DNA of 63,138 nucleotides. Origin: Reticulitermes lucifugus. Taxonomy: Eukaryota > Arthropoda > Insecta > Blattodea > Rhinotermitidae. Position 1 is the stretch's first letter; each line of letters opens with the position of its first letter. Location of the stretch: assembly GCA_026260175.1 (NCBI GenBank), contig JAKCWW010000034.1:86992-150129 (forward strand), read 5' to 3'. Positions 46,030-57,759 of this stretch are shown here, piece after piece. The translations under genes were made by a program, and so were the position numbers. The notes beneath the pieces were generated by a model. That model worked only from the letters and a program-made list of their open reading frames with translations. It was not told the DNA's origin and searched no databases.

Positions 46030-46240
46030 AGCACAAAGTATTTTTAATCTAGACACTAGATTAAAAATACATTCACGCTTCGGCCACATTACGTTAGGGA
46101 AAACCTTCCTTTCCGATCGAATGGTGTGATCTGCAGAATTGTAAAACAGAAAAATTCTTGGCCCTACCGGAGAGGAATCGCAGTTTTGAAGTCGAAGATC
46201 CCGCTGCCAATTCACTCTACCGACTCCATCCCGGTTTGTA
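46030..46240 (-). mobile_element. SINE family B, strongly diverged copy containing a perfect palindrome
   Basis: Family B landmarks are present in order but eroded: TTTTTAATCTAGACACTAGA (family: TTAATCTCGGCACTAGATGG), CACGCTTCGGCCACATTACG, and the tRNA-like end CTACCGACTCCATCCCGG (about 46219-46236). Box B is unreadable. Mutations in the left part created a 33-base palindrome (46038-46070). The 85-codon minus frame here is not a gene. Confidence 0.55.
46038..46070. repeat. Perfect 15-bp inverted repeat with 3-nt loop
   Basis: The arm GTATTTTTAATCTAG (46038-46052) and its exact complement (46056-46070) are separated by ACA. Such a cruciform-prone palindrome in a decayed SINE suggests local template switching: the family consensus continues ATGGAGG after CACTAGA, whereas here the arm is copied back. 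Confidence 0.9.
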
Positions 46241-47154
46241 CGGGCTTCCTAGACTGATGAATGATTCTGAGTTCAAATCAGCCACAGGACCTGATTCGTG
46301 GCAGATGAAAGAGGTGAAAAAATTGAAATAAAAATTTTGTGGGGCTTGATTTTATGGCAAAAGCATTTGAAACCTGGAAGCAAGTAGATGTGTTAGGAAT
46401 AGGATAAATATTTCGGAAAGAGAAAGAAATAGGCTTAAGTAAGTTCGAAGTGTATTTAAACTATCGTATTTGTAGTTCCTTTCATGATGCTCTCAGTAAC
46501 ACAGGCTAAATATATATGAAACACGAACCCCAGATATAGCCAAAGAGTTCATACTCGAATGGAATTTGATTACATGATTTTAGTCACCGATTAAATTGGT
46601 TCAGGCATTAACGGTTCTGATTTATAACACTCTTTGGGAGGTGCCTCTTTTGAATATTGGCCAGGTAGCTGACTATCCTGATAGAATTCTCTTTTTTCCT
46701 TCTGTCCTTCCAGCCAAGTTATAGTATCTTAAATTAGACTAAGATCCTCTTCTTCCACGTTCGTTTTCCACTATTCAACGTTACCCTTAGAGGCCTTATT
46801 TATTTCGAATTCTTGGTGTCTATTGTGACAATGTTTTGCGGGAAATGTTCCCCTAACAGATCTATTGTCCATTTCCCAGGTGATAAATCAATAAATATGC
46901 AGCAATTGTGGAATATTTGTTAAGGGAACTGAAGGAGGCTTCCTAGGCTAGAAATTATTTAAGTGTATTTTTTCAACATAAACCCAGTATGGACGACACT
47001 AGGATTTAGGATGTTCGTTTCCAATTTTTCTTAAAAATATTACTCTATTAATATTAGTTTTTTACATAAACATAGTGTTTTTTAAATCGAGGGTAATGTT
47101 TTTATGCATAATAATAGCGTGTGGATTTTTATTTAAAGGTAGCAATTCCTAATA
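46241..47154. other. Unassigned AT-rich stretch
   Basis: Nothing recognised. No frame of note. Confidence 0.35.
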
Positions 47155-47295
47155 TTTGCGGCGCGCCATCTGTTGCCGGCTTGCGGTACGCCGCGACTGC
47201 GAGCACAGTGGTTGGTCTGTGCGTGGTATTGAGGTGACGGTGACGGGAAATGCAGGTGTGTTCCTGCGATCCTGGAGTCTTCAGAAGCGAAACGC
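47155..47295. promoter_or_regulatory. CpG-containing GC-rich patch, possible promoter/first exon
   Basis: A sharp GC-rich block begins GCGGCGCGCCATCTGTTGCC. AGATGGCGC on the minus strand (47163-47171) fits the core of CTCF-type sites. Two GGTGACGG repeats (47233-47246) follow. A good splice donor-like TGCAG|GTGTGT lies near 47251-47261. An 89-codon plus frame (47156-47425) covers it but shows no domain. It could equally be a GC-rich repeat scrap. Confidence 0.25.
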
Positions 47296-48777
47296 TTCGC
47301 GTTCAGTTTTCTTACTGACAATACTTAAAGTCAGGAAATTTTTTGTAACTATATCTTCAATAACAATTAGTGTAAACAACCTGATTAAATTGTTATTTAA
47401 TGCCAAGAAACACAGCCCATTTTAAGAAACTGACAGTCGCGCTTCTAATCACAAAATTCTCAATATTTTATGACACAAGAAATTTCACAACACACCCAAA
47501 AACTGATCCTTTTTGGGCAGTGACTTAGTCCAAAAATTCGCGTAGATTCCTTTACGATTCATTTCAATAATATCCTTCAATCTACGCATACGTTTGTACT
47601 TAGTCTTTGAACTTTGGTTTACCTGAGTAGAATCTTATATAGGCTACACTCCCTTCTCCCTTTTCGTGCTACACTTCCCACCTATGGCATTCGCATAGAC
47701 TTCATAACGTTGTCAACTCTTTGAAGACTGGCGTTAATCTAAATTATATGTGCTTATAGGCCTGCTAGGAACATGCCCGTTCTTTGATGGGCATAACGTC
47801 CTATACACGCACTATTTCATTCCGATTTTACATCAGAGTTCCTTGAACTGCTCATTTCATTACATTAATGATTTTTAAACTATTATTTTAAAGTAAACAT
47901 ATTTCAAATTCCACAATTTTGACGGTAGAATATTGAAACACAACTCATGAATCAGAAAAAAAATTGTGATCGACTGTAAATCAGTTGCAAATGGAAAAAA
48001 TATTTCCAGTATTTTATTTTTCTCTTCATGTTGCTAAGGAAACCCGATGTCTTCAGCGAATTCTAACTACCGGACGTCTCATACCTGTTAGTGTTATCCT
48101 AAGCAAAACTCTGTTGTGACCATGGCAATATTGTAAACTCCTATTATGGCGCCACTCGCAAACGAAGCGCTGTCGTAGCAACGGAAAGTCCCTAACAATG
48201 GAAAGTCACACATTCACACCAACGGCACTTTAAACAGTAGATGAATTAAGTTCCTAACTGAGAAAATACTTCGAGTTAATTATGAAGAATGTTTAAAAAA
48301 TAAACAATATTTACTTTGAGAATTAAATGAGACTAGTAAATGCTTTGTGTAACAAAATTCAGAGACTGAAATGAATGGGAAACTTTTTATAGACTACTGC
48401 TGTCTTTACATAGACCATACGTATGAAAGCAATGGGTTTTCTAAACATCTTTAGCAAGCGAAAAATAATTGTTATCATTAGGCCCTATGGATAAAGGACA
48501 ACCTTAGAAGTGAACCCTGATAATTTCATTTCAGAATGTAAATAAAATGAAAACATTGAAACAGTGCAAACATTTTCTTCAGCTTTCAGTTTGACTGCGA
48601 CAACTAATGGACCATTGAAGCGACAAGTATGAAGTCCTGTAAAAAGTTTTATGCATGCTTAATAAGTATCGTTTTCAAATAAACAAATGCAAACTTGTTG
48701 ACTACGTGAAATTTTTATGTTACACTTAATGCATTTAATATAGGCGTAATTCATAACAGTAACAATAAATGCCCTTC
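47296..48777. other. Unassigned AT-rich stretch
   Basis: Contains a short imperfect direct repeat (CGGAAAGTCCCTAACAATGG, then GGAAAGTC, about 48181-48205). No frame or repeat family was recognised. Confidence 0.35.

Positions 48778-48809
<32 letters not shown>
48778..48809. repeat. (TAA)n microsatellite
   Basis: About ten consecutive TAA triplets. Confidence 0.95.
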
Positions 48810-49869
48810 GGAGTAATAATTTAAAATTACAATCCATTAGAAAAATCTAACTGGAGCAGGGTGTGCTCTAAGCAAGACCCGTGTACGCCACGTTATCAAC
48901 TAAATTGAATTTGGCTTTTGTATTATTATTACCATTATTATTAACTCAGTTGTTTATAAGCATATTCACCACATAATACTTGTAGGATTGGTAATCTGTG
49001 AGAGAGGAGAGAGGGTAGTGGCTGTTGGTAGTCTGTAGATTAATATAAGCTACAAAACTCCGACGACATGCCGAATCTGAAAGCGAGAAAAAGGTGGGAG
49101 ACGAATATCGTGAGAGACTTCATTTATTAGGACAATGATAGAAAAATTGTAGGAGCTCTGAAAATGTTCATGCTGTTATCGCTCGTCCTTATGATAAATG
49201 CAGACTGCAGAGAAGTAACGGAAAAATGATGGGATGCGGACCCTTATTTTGATTGCGCAGCAACGGAAATAATTTGGTCATTTAATATATTTGGGACAAA
49301 TTTTGATATGAATACTGGCTGGGCCAGATTGGGTCAGGACTTTGACTTTGGTGTTGAGAAGACTGCATGGGAAGCTACTATGCGAAGGAGAGTTTGCTTA
49401 TAACAACTAAAGATTTAATACATAATGATCTATAAATTATTATTGCAACAAAGACTCAGTTTTGTAATAACAAATGAATGCCATATCCTGAAAATGTTGC
49501 TTCGAAATTTCACGTAATAAAGTTGATGCAAGGTGTATCATATAAACTGCACCTCTACTGCACAGCTTTCTATTGTGGAGAAGGCTTAAAACTTTCTGTA
49601 ATCCAAAACTCAGCATTTGCTTTAGAAGCAAGCAAAACCACGAAAAAAAGATTTAAGCGAGTTGGCCGGTCACAGCACCTTGCTGATATCTACTTTCTTC
49701 CAGCCATCAGTCTGGGAAGATTTGTCAGACCTCAGATGTTAATAGGCTAAAGTCGGACATAGTGTAATTGATCGGCGAGTAAACCGAATATTCGGAAACT
49801 CTCTTGAATTTCCATCCTTAACTTTATTCCTACGTTAAGCTCATTTTTCATAAGATCAGAAATTATTAT
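48810..49869. other. Unassigned stretch
   Basis: The 90-codon plus frame at 49478-49750 has no recognised domain. A GA-rich tract occurs near 49000-49020. Sequence at 49230-49390 is somewhat GC-richer, but I recognise nothing. Confidence 0.35.
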
Positions 49870-50175
49870 TTGATAATAAATCGAGCAGCCAAATGGGTTG
49901 AAGAAAAAACATGGAAAATGACATGGGCTGGGTATGTGGCGTACATAAGAGGGACAAGAAATGCTCACAGGGATTTTTTTGGAAGGGATAAAAGAAGGAG
50001 CCGCTTGAGAGACCTAGGCGCAGAAGGTAGGATAATATGAAAACTTCTTAAAGGAATACGATTGGAAGGTATAGACTCGATTGATCAGGATAAGGATAGG
50101 GAAAAGTGACGGGCTCTTTTGTATGAAGGAATTAAATTTCTGACTCCATAAAAAGCGGGGAATATCTTGACTAGC
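49870..50175 (+). mobile_element. LINE 3'-end remnant including 3' tail
   Basis: Plus-strand text reads MTWAGYVAYIRGTRNAHRDF (family: MRWAGHVARMGEKRNAYRVL), then an RRSRLRDLGAE-like block, then a IDQDKDREK segment (family: DLAQDRDRW) and the tail CCATAAAAAGCGGGGAATAT shared with the copy at 43840. Stops and frame changes show it is dead. The minus frame 50085-50312 reads VKIFPAFYGVRNLIPSYKRA, the antisense of the tail. Very similar antisense peptides appear as hypothetical proteins in insect annotations. Confidence 0.7.
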
Positions 50176-51337
50176 TCGGAAAATATTAACTTCTGAAAAG
50201 GACTTTGTCCCGTGGAGTTAGTTACTGAAAACTGTAATATTATATACAGATGATTAATTAAAATAATTTGTTTTCTCAAATTTAATACAGCCGCCAATAA
50301 TGCAAACCCCAAAACTTAAATGTAAAATTTGATGAAATATTTTACACTAGAAAGGTAATCCGGATAAAATTTTGTTACTAACGTAATATTTTTATTGAGA
50401 CCAGTGTCTGAAGTAAAAATTAATAATGCAAAGCCTACGCTGTGGCGGATTGTCAATGCCGCACTATAAGAAGTTTAGTTTTTACCACATCCTAACCATC
50501 GGGCTAAAATCAAGCATTGTTTTTCCGCTATTGGGATAAGAAATTTTTAGATGCCTTAAATGTTTCAGACATCCTGTGCTCTTTTTGAATTTCCTCCGAG
50601 AGCAACATGTAAGACGGTATCGGTCCCTCCCACTTTTTATGTTTGGGAGAATGCCGTGTTGATATTAGACCCTACCGATAATAGGAAACTTAAATTACTG
50701 TTTTGTCGGTCGACTCCAATGACAGCCTAAAATTTGTACCAACTTTCTTGAAAATCCTTCAACTTGTTCAAACATAAGAATGTGGGAGACCCACCCCCTT
50801 CCTCCACATACATAACGCATGATAACGTAATAAGCTTATTACGTCCTTTTAAATAATGAAATTATAAAAGTATCGTACAAAACTATTTAGTGAACAGTGC
50901 AGAAAATGAAGTAAGAACATGTTTACCGTAGGCTTGTGTTAGGCTAATTCAAGGAAGCTAATTTCAAATAAACATTGCCAGTTGTAGCTTCTAGTTATAC
51001 ATCTGAACAGAACTGAATATGTAGAAATATAAATCGCTTTATATTTTTCCCACTCCAACTTGGCTCGAATGAAACTTCATATAAACCGAAATATTTCATT
51101 TGCAGGAAGATTTGCTTTAATATAATTACCTGAAATGCACTTCCTCGGGTCTCCAGATCCTCTGGACTGTAAAAGTTTTCCGCTAAACAGAGGGTTCTGT
51201 GGTGCCCAGGTTCCATTTAAGACAGGTTTCACTATATTTGGAAAAATAAAATTTGCACTGTAAGTGGGAAAATGTACCACTGAGCTATATATAGGTGGAA
51301 ATTAGAACACAGGACATATTTCAATATCAACATTTTC
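50176..51337. other. Unassigned AT-rich stretch
   Basis: Minus frames of 73 and 67 codons at 50995-51280 show no domain. No repeat family was recognised. Confidence 0.35.
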
Positions 51338-51378
51338 CATTTAAAAATATAATATATTATGTGTTATATTTTTAAATG
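51338..51378. repeat. Perfect 15-bp AT-rich inverted repeat, 11-nt loop
   Basis: CATTTAAAAATATAA (51338-51352) pairs exactly with 51364-51378. AT-only stems of this length are not rare in DNA this AT-rich, so function is doubtful. Confidence 0.85.
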
Positions 51379-51659
51379 TTATTTTTAGGCATGTTTTAAA
51401 CTTCTAGGAAGGTACAAATTGTTGTCTTAAGGAGTCAGTAGATGGCAAGACAGTTTCTTTTCACTGATAATACCACATACTACAAAGAGAAGAATCCATT
51501 TCCAAACAACAAAACCTCCTTCCTATCATGGCAATGGTTAAGTGAAATTTGTATCTATTTTTAAACTAATTCCTCTAGAGTTTGCTAACTGAGCCCTGTC
51601 CTGTGATGACCGAGCAATTACTGGCAAGTGACGTGCGTGTTTATCACACTATGTTTTGA

Positions 51660-51860
51660 AGTGGGCAGGCAGATAGATCGAAGCGGCTCCAGCCCCCCGT
51701 CTCCCAGCCAGCAAGGGATGCTGTTGCTACATCAGATGATCCGATCCAATCCCGTACACCGCGGGAAGTCGCATTGCCAGGGGTAGGGAGAGACGACCGG
51801 GGAAGAGGGTGGGTGGGACAGGGATGAATAGCGGTGTTGTCATATCGCTCTTCCTGCCAG
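51660..51860. other. GC-rich unclassified patch
   Basis: A GC-rich block (for example GGCTCCAGCCCCCCGTCTCC at about 51686) breaks the AT-rich background. A 123-codon minus frame (51644-52015) runs through it; its product is Pro/Ser/Gly-rich without a recognised domain. The right end of that frame lies in SINE B. It could be a CpG-type promoter remnant or unknown repeat. Confidence 0.25.
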
Positions 51861-51950
51861 AAGAGTGGGAGATGTTCCCAACCCTTATTATGACAACCTG
51901 TGTATAGTCTGATTTTATAACAACTTAATACGTTAAACAAATCAAATTTA

Positions 51951-52210
51951 GGTAAAGGTAAAACTCTCCCTCTCACGCTATGTAGGTATATGGGAGATTG
52001 AAGGTATAGCTCCACTCATTATTAAAGAGGCATTAAATGGGGTGAGTGGTCAGATTTACCCCCGGCCACTTTATCCGTAAGGGAAAGCTTCCGACAGCAA
52101 TTGAATAGTAGGCTGATTTGCCCCACAGCCTAGCTGGATGCCTTGCAGAACAGAAGTAGTCTTCTCAAGCCTGTAGCATAGTCACTATACTGACTGAGCT
52201 TTCTAGTCTC
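51951..52210 (-). mobile_element. tRNA-derived SINE, family B, diverged copy
   Basis: Landmarks: GGTAAAGGTAAAACTCTCCC at the left, AGGTATAGCTCCACTCATTA, GGGGTGAGTGGTCAG, CGGCCACTTTATCCG, AATTGAATAGTAGGCTG, ending GTCACTATACTGACTGAGC in the tRNA-like part. Box B is deleted or unreadable between 52150 and 52170. No clean TSD was found. Confidence 0.75.
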
Positions 52211-52483
52211 CCAAATGAGCAGAAAACAACTGTTCAAGTGAGCAGCGTAAAGCTGTTTTATTTTACTTGTTTTCACATCAAAATTACCGTCAATTCCAGT
52301 AAACATGCCTCTCATTTTTCTTCTTTTCTTTCCTTCCTTCGTACCTTCTCCATTCTATCCTGTTTCAAGAAATATTTGTATATGATATTGATGACAAGCT
52401 GTGTAATTTGATAACAATCTCTGTAAGTTACTGACGACAATATTTAAACTTAACGTTGTATTTACCGTGCACTTTCAATTGAG

Positions 52484-52802
52484 ATATGTTCAATAATCAC
52501 CAACTAATGCACATAATTTTCAGGCTAACTACAAACTATGTAAACATTTTAGCAACTTTTAATTCATTTTATAGTNNNNNNNNNNNNNNNNNNNNNNNNN
52601 NNNNNNNNNNNNNNNNNNNNNNNNNNNNNNNNNNNNNNNNNNNNNNNNNNNNNNNNNNNNNNNNNNNNNNNNNNNNNNNNNNNNNNNNNNNNNNNNNNNN
52701 NNNNNNNNNNNNNNNNNNNNNNNNNNNNNNNNNNNNNNNNATTTTAAGAATAAACTATTGTGAAAAAGTTTATGTGCATTAGTTGGTGATTATTGAACAT
52801 AT
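52484..52802. repeat. 33-bp perfect inverted repeats bracketing an assembly gap
   Basis: The left arm 52484-52516 (starts ATATGTTCAATAATCACC) and right arm 52770-52802 are exact complements. Between them lie about 59 bases, 165 Ns, and about 29 bases. A 12-bp direct repeat, TGACGACAATAT, occurs outside at 52432-52443 and overlapping the right edge at 52802-52813. Readings: a small TIR transposon of about 320 bp, a fold-back, or a local assembly inversion at the gap. No diagnostic TSD abuts both arms. Confidence 0.8.
52576..52740. other. Assembly gap (165 N)
   Basis: Undetermined bases between the two 33-bp inverted arms. Gap length may be an estimate. Confidence 0.95.
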
Positions 52803-52813
52803 GACGACAATAT

Positions 52814-53600
52814 GTATAGCTTACAGATGACGATTTGTACATGTTACTTGCGAAAATGTCATTATACTCTATGGTTGCACGAAATCCTGTTGCAACACAA
52901 CTGCTTCCGTTTTGACTTCCCACATTTTTCTCAACAACCGGAAAAAAAGTTTTTAAGTTAGCAAGACTTACACGATTTCTCAAATTTCAGTAGCATAAAG
53001 CATCATAAAAATTGTGATTATCCTAAAGATCTCGCTATTTTCTTTGTGTCTCTTTTAGTCCTTACACTGTATTCACTCAGTTGCAGACATTCTGTAACAT
53101 CACACACATAAAATTAATATGGAATATTTATTTCCATTATAGTTTTCTCCCACTTTTTCCGGTCACAAAATATCAACGTCATGGGATATATTTAATATAA
53201 CCACGAATGGAAGCATCCAAATATTACAGGAATAATACTTTTACGCCTTGCACAGCCTACATAATAATACGTTAAAATTTTAGTATAAAATTTTATAGTA
53301 CCATTTCTAGACTTTGACAGATATTAAATTAATATTCTTGGAGTATTTATTTACTCAAATGCTTCAATCTTATCGTGTGGTCGGTCATTCAGGTGACAGC
53401 AGGGCGTTTAAACGTGCTACTGTTACATGAATTTTATCTACTTATTAATGTAGGCCACTTGGAACACCTGAAAAACCCTGGCTGAGTCATTTGTGCCAAT
53501 ACAAACCGATGATTTGTCCTGTTGTCTGTATACCACGTATGGGTGTTGTTAGTTGTGGAAAGCAGCAGGCAGATGGAGGGGAAGGCGCTCTCCAGTATCC
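52814..53600. other. Unassigned AT-rich stretch
   Basis: No recognised feature. The minus 79-codon frame at 52744 starts in the inverted repeat arm. Confidence 0.35.
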
Positions 53601-53790
53601 GAGACTGGACCGGATTGGACTGAACCGGGTTATAAGTTGCCCAACAGTAGGGGGCTCCTGAACCCAAAGCTGCTGCTGATGCTATTTATTAGGGAGGTTA
53701 TGGAGATATGAAGGGGAGTCTGACATTGAAACAACGGAAGGGGCAGGGGGCTTGATAGACCGGAGTGGGGGGATGCCGCTTGTGTGTTAA
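53600..53790. other. GC-enriched patch with short tandem repeat and CTCF-like string
   Basis: A short imperfect tandem (GACTGGACCGGATT, then GGACTGAACCGGG, about 53603-53630) precedes CCAACAGTAGGGGGCTCC (53640-53657), which fits the CTCF core with two mismatches. Two minus frames (76-77 codons) here show no domain. The function is speculative. Confidence 0.2.
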
Positions 53791-56700
53791 AAAATAGATG
53801 ACGGCAATGTATCATAACAGAATGTAGAAGAATTGGAAGGGAAGAAATGTAGATGCACATAATGGAATAAGTACAAGCAAATATATGAACCAGTCATGGT
53901 ATGAATCATGAAGAGGTGTGTAGATTAAACCAACCAGGTAAAGATAGGCGTTAAGGTACTAGCAGATATGAAGACAGCCACTAACGTACAACTGTTGTTG
54001 CTTAATCTCAGCAAAGAGGGGCATGCTGTTTGTGAAATCGAAACGTACACTATTGATAGCAACACGATGGACGCTACAGAAGTAAACTGAAAAGTCAATT
54101 GAACTTGAATTGATGTAGGATATAATCCAATGGAGGACTCTTTTGTGTTCCTTCAGTTACCGAAACATGAGAGGGCCAATCAGCAAATAAGTATATAAGA
54201 TTCTTCATATTCGTCTCTAACAAGAAATTTTCAGAGTACATCTATCCCGCTAATTTTCCACAGAGACCAGGTCGCAATTCAGCATTTGTCTCGCCGTGGG
54301 ATAAGATTTTCTTTTGCCTCTTGACAGAATTCCATATCCCGTATTATCAGCCATCGTGTCACAAGGGTTAGCACATCGCAATCGTCCTTAAATTTTTGGC
54401 CAAAAAAGATCTTCTTCCAGCGCTGAATATAGATGAATTATCCACACTGAATATAATTACAATCAGTGTAGGTTCTTTAGGTACGAGATTATATGCCACG
54501 TAAAGTTATTTCCTCCCGACTTCCGTATTCTATTTTGCGTCAAGGTAAGAAACAAAAATACTAATCGAATACCAAAAGAGTTCTTATAGACTGGCTTAAT
54601 GAATTTACCGATGGCTGCAGATAACAGAACAAGTTCAATAAGACCTGTTCTGTTAGAAGCTGAAAGCTATCCCTACGAATTATCAAAGAGTAGAGACTAA
54701 AGTGAATTTCTCACTGCTACATTGGCACATCATCTGAATACGCGACGACTCTAGAGGAGATGATTCTGGGTAAAGGCAAGCAAGCAATATAAACTGATAT
54801 CCGGCATAAATGTTATTAGAACAGATGAGTTAAGATACTGCATACGAGCTAAATTGTGTACATAGACTTATATTTGTGCTTGAAATATATACGTGATCCT
54901 ATGGAAATACAGTAAAATGTATTTATGACGAAAGAAGTATCGAAAATCTTTTCTTTATCTGCAGTCCATTCTCTTAACATACACTGAAAGACGGTGCAAA
55001 AGTACCATTACTATACAGAGAATATGCCAAGTGAAAAAAAGTAATGAAAAGCCAGAATTTAACAGAAAGCTTTTTGCCTGAATATTTATGCTTCTTCTTC
55101 TGAGCGTTATTATGTGCTGGAGATTGCCTGAAAACAAAAAATTCCGATCATCTATAGGAATGGATTTAGCCGAACCGTGACAAAATATCTGCAGAACGCT
55201 TAAACACTTTGAAGCATTTAATATGTAATTTACGACCACAGAGACAATACAATGTGTCTGTTACAAAGTTCAAGTGGATAAGCTGTTTAGAGAAATAAGA
55301 GCTCTTAATTTAGGAAAACCAAAACGAGTCCACAAATAGTCTACATTCTGTGAGTCAAATGAAGAAAGGTGTAATGTTCAAAGCTGGTAGTATGTGCATT
55401 TATCACTGTTTTTTAAAAGGCTACTGGATCATCGGAAATTAGTGAAATAACAAGAAAAGGGGAGAGGAAGAAACTGACAATGCGGACTGTTCAGTAACCG
55501 TGTAGGTACATTACCTACAATTAAATCGTTACTCTGAATTGGGTCATAAATATAAGGGTCATGTAGCCCCTCTGCAATATTTAATTTATCTCAAGTCAAG
55601 TGCTTTAAAGGTAAAAGTTTCTGAAATGGAAAACAATATAAACTCCCTTGAAATTTCGTTATAAGCAGGTCATAGGTACATATACGGAAGACCTGCTTAT
55701 TTAACACCCATAGACCCACATACGTAACTGACACTTGTTTCCTAACAACGACATCACTTGTGCTCACTGACTGGCAGTGTAGTGCCTATGCGAGATGAAT
55801 TAAAGCCCCCCCCCTCCCCAAGACAAATAAAATAGGAGAAAGGTGGTCATTCCCTCCAGACGCTACCTGAAGAACTCAGCGTGAAGTCGCGTTCTGGTAA
55901 AATATATAGGATCCTTTCTTTATTTTTTTGTAACGCAATCATATCTACGGAGAAATAAATCAACAGCGTTTAAAATTCAGGAATTTACTTCGAAGTGTAA
56001 TGGTAGGAGGAGTGGCAAGAAGCGATGTTTGGGATTTCAGCTATTATTCAACTCATTTGTTCAATTATATAACATTATTTTAAGTGTGTTAAAGAAGAAT
56101 TCCCATTCTTTGTAACCTTTACTTGCTTCTTTTTAGCTAAGCGTGCAGGAATCCGATTCGTTCAGTTGTTTTATTCAAGATTAAATAAAATATGTCATGA
56201 ACGAGAAGAAGAAGTCAGGAGACTGAGAGGGACAATCTAAGGAGCGATCTTGTCTCTCTGTCTCCCTCGAAGAGCAAGTCAGAGAAGTTGAGGTAGGAAA
56301 AAAATAAAAAGAATCAAAACGCGTGGGCCCATTAAAACAGAGAGTTATACATCATAACTTCTCCTAGAAAGCAACATAAAAATAAATGTAAAAGGAACGA
56401 GCAGAAATAGAACAAAAAGAGAGAGAAAATATAATTTTACAGAATAGCTTAGAGCCCAGGTTTTCTTTCTGTCCAGCAGATGTAACCCAACAAATGTGTC
56501 GTGCATAAGCAATGTTAAATAAAGCAAATGCCAGCAGTAAATACTGATAAGTCACAAGTATGAAATTTGTCACTGGTTTATAAAGACAGTCTTTAAAACG
56601 AGGATTTTAAGAATATTTTTGTGCCTATACACTTTTAAACTATCGTTAGATCTACTGACTAAACGAATTATAAAAATTTTTTATTATATTCTTAAAATTC

Positions 56701-57464
56701 ATATTTCCTACTTTGTAATCCATCTCAACGGAACTGTTTCCAGTTCAGTCCGATGAAATATAAAACCTATTTTCCAACTTATTTACAATGCTTAATATAA
56801 AATAAACATAACATATTTCACCCTCTTCGAAGTAATTAACAAGGATTTTTAAAGAAATTTACTGATTAGAGTGTATCACAGTATTCGCAAGCTATCCTAA
56901 ACCCACGTTACAATTATCCTAGCACTGAAATACAGTACATTTAAACTTCTGTTCTCAGGCCATGAATTGCATTCCTTCGTCTCTCTTTTTAAAATAATGT
57001 AATTATTTATTGTCACTGAAATTGAAGTATGCCTAATATTCTACATACTATCGTGCACTACTACTTCCTACCTACTGGTATAAGCTTTTCGTAAATTTTC
57101 TGCAGGATGTTTTCGTGTTTTCCCAGAATTCAGGTTATATTGATACAGCCCTCTTCTGTTGGCCTGTAAAATGGCTTCGTTTCAAGTTACTATCGCTTCT
57201 CCTGCTGTAAAGTGTGATAAATTACATTATACGTTGGTTATTTGTGATGCTTTACTCGAAGTAGCTATAGTAGATATCCGTGATGGAGTTCATCTTCGTA
57301 ACACTCTCTAGTTTTGCAGGTGTGTGTAATTGAGCCTGCGTTACAGACAAACCCCAGTGTTAAAAAATTCATTTCTACACTTTCTGTTCTGTGATTAGCC
57401 TTTACATTTGTCTTTTAAATACATGTAATAATGTTAAAAGGTATTAACGTGGGAAGAACCTAGA
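53791..57464. other. Long AT-rich stretch with no recognised gene
   Basis: The largest frame is 94 codons (54955-55239, minus) with no domain. Included is a 40-nt hairpin: ATAAGCAGGTC (55661-55671) pairs exactly with 55690-55700. A GA-rich tract (56200-56290) and a C-run near 55808 are the only low-complexity features. Confidence 0.4.
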
Positions 57465-57700
57465 CTGGCAGATACCGGTGGCAGTGCGCTTGCTGGAATC
57501 GCCGCCGTTTGAATCGCTCTCAGGGCATGGATGTTCGTCTCTTTTGTTTGTTGTGTGTTCTGTAATTAGCGTCCTAGGCGACAGACTGATCACTCATTCA
57601 GAGAAGTCCTATCGGTGTGTGTGTCTAATTCTGTGTGTGATCTAGAAACCTCAAAAAACGAAGCGGCCTGAGCGCGTTTTGGACTCTAGCGCCACAAAAC
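57465..57700 (+). mobile_element. tRNA-derived SINE, family D, diverged copy
   Basis: It aligns in order with the copy at 66-318: a degraded box B (GTTTGAATCGCTC, about 57506-57518), TTGTTTGTTGTGTGTTCTG, GACAGACTGATCACTCATTC, AGAGAAGTCCTATCGGTGTG, then GCGGCCTGAGCGCGTTTTGG. Box A is hard to place. No TSD was recognised. Confidence 0.75.
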
Positions 57701-57759
57701 AAACGATCGAGAATAACAGAATACAAAGCTAATCGAAAATACTCTTTTCCGATAACGCT

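Noticed and set aside
51424-51445. CTCF-like string near CAGTAGATGGCAAG
   Set aside because: Two mismatches to the core in AT-rich context with no GC-rich island; chance is likely.
51644-52015. 123-codon minus-strand frame
   Set aside because: Spans a GC-rich patch and the end of SINE B. No domain.
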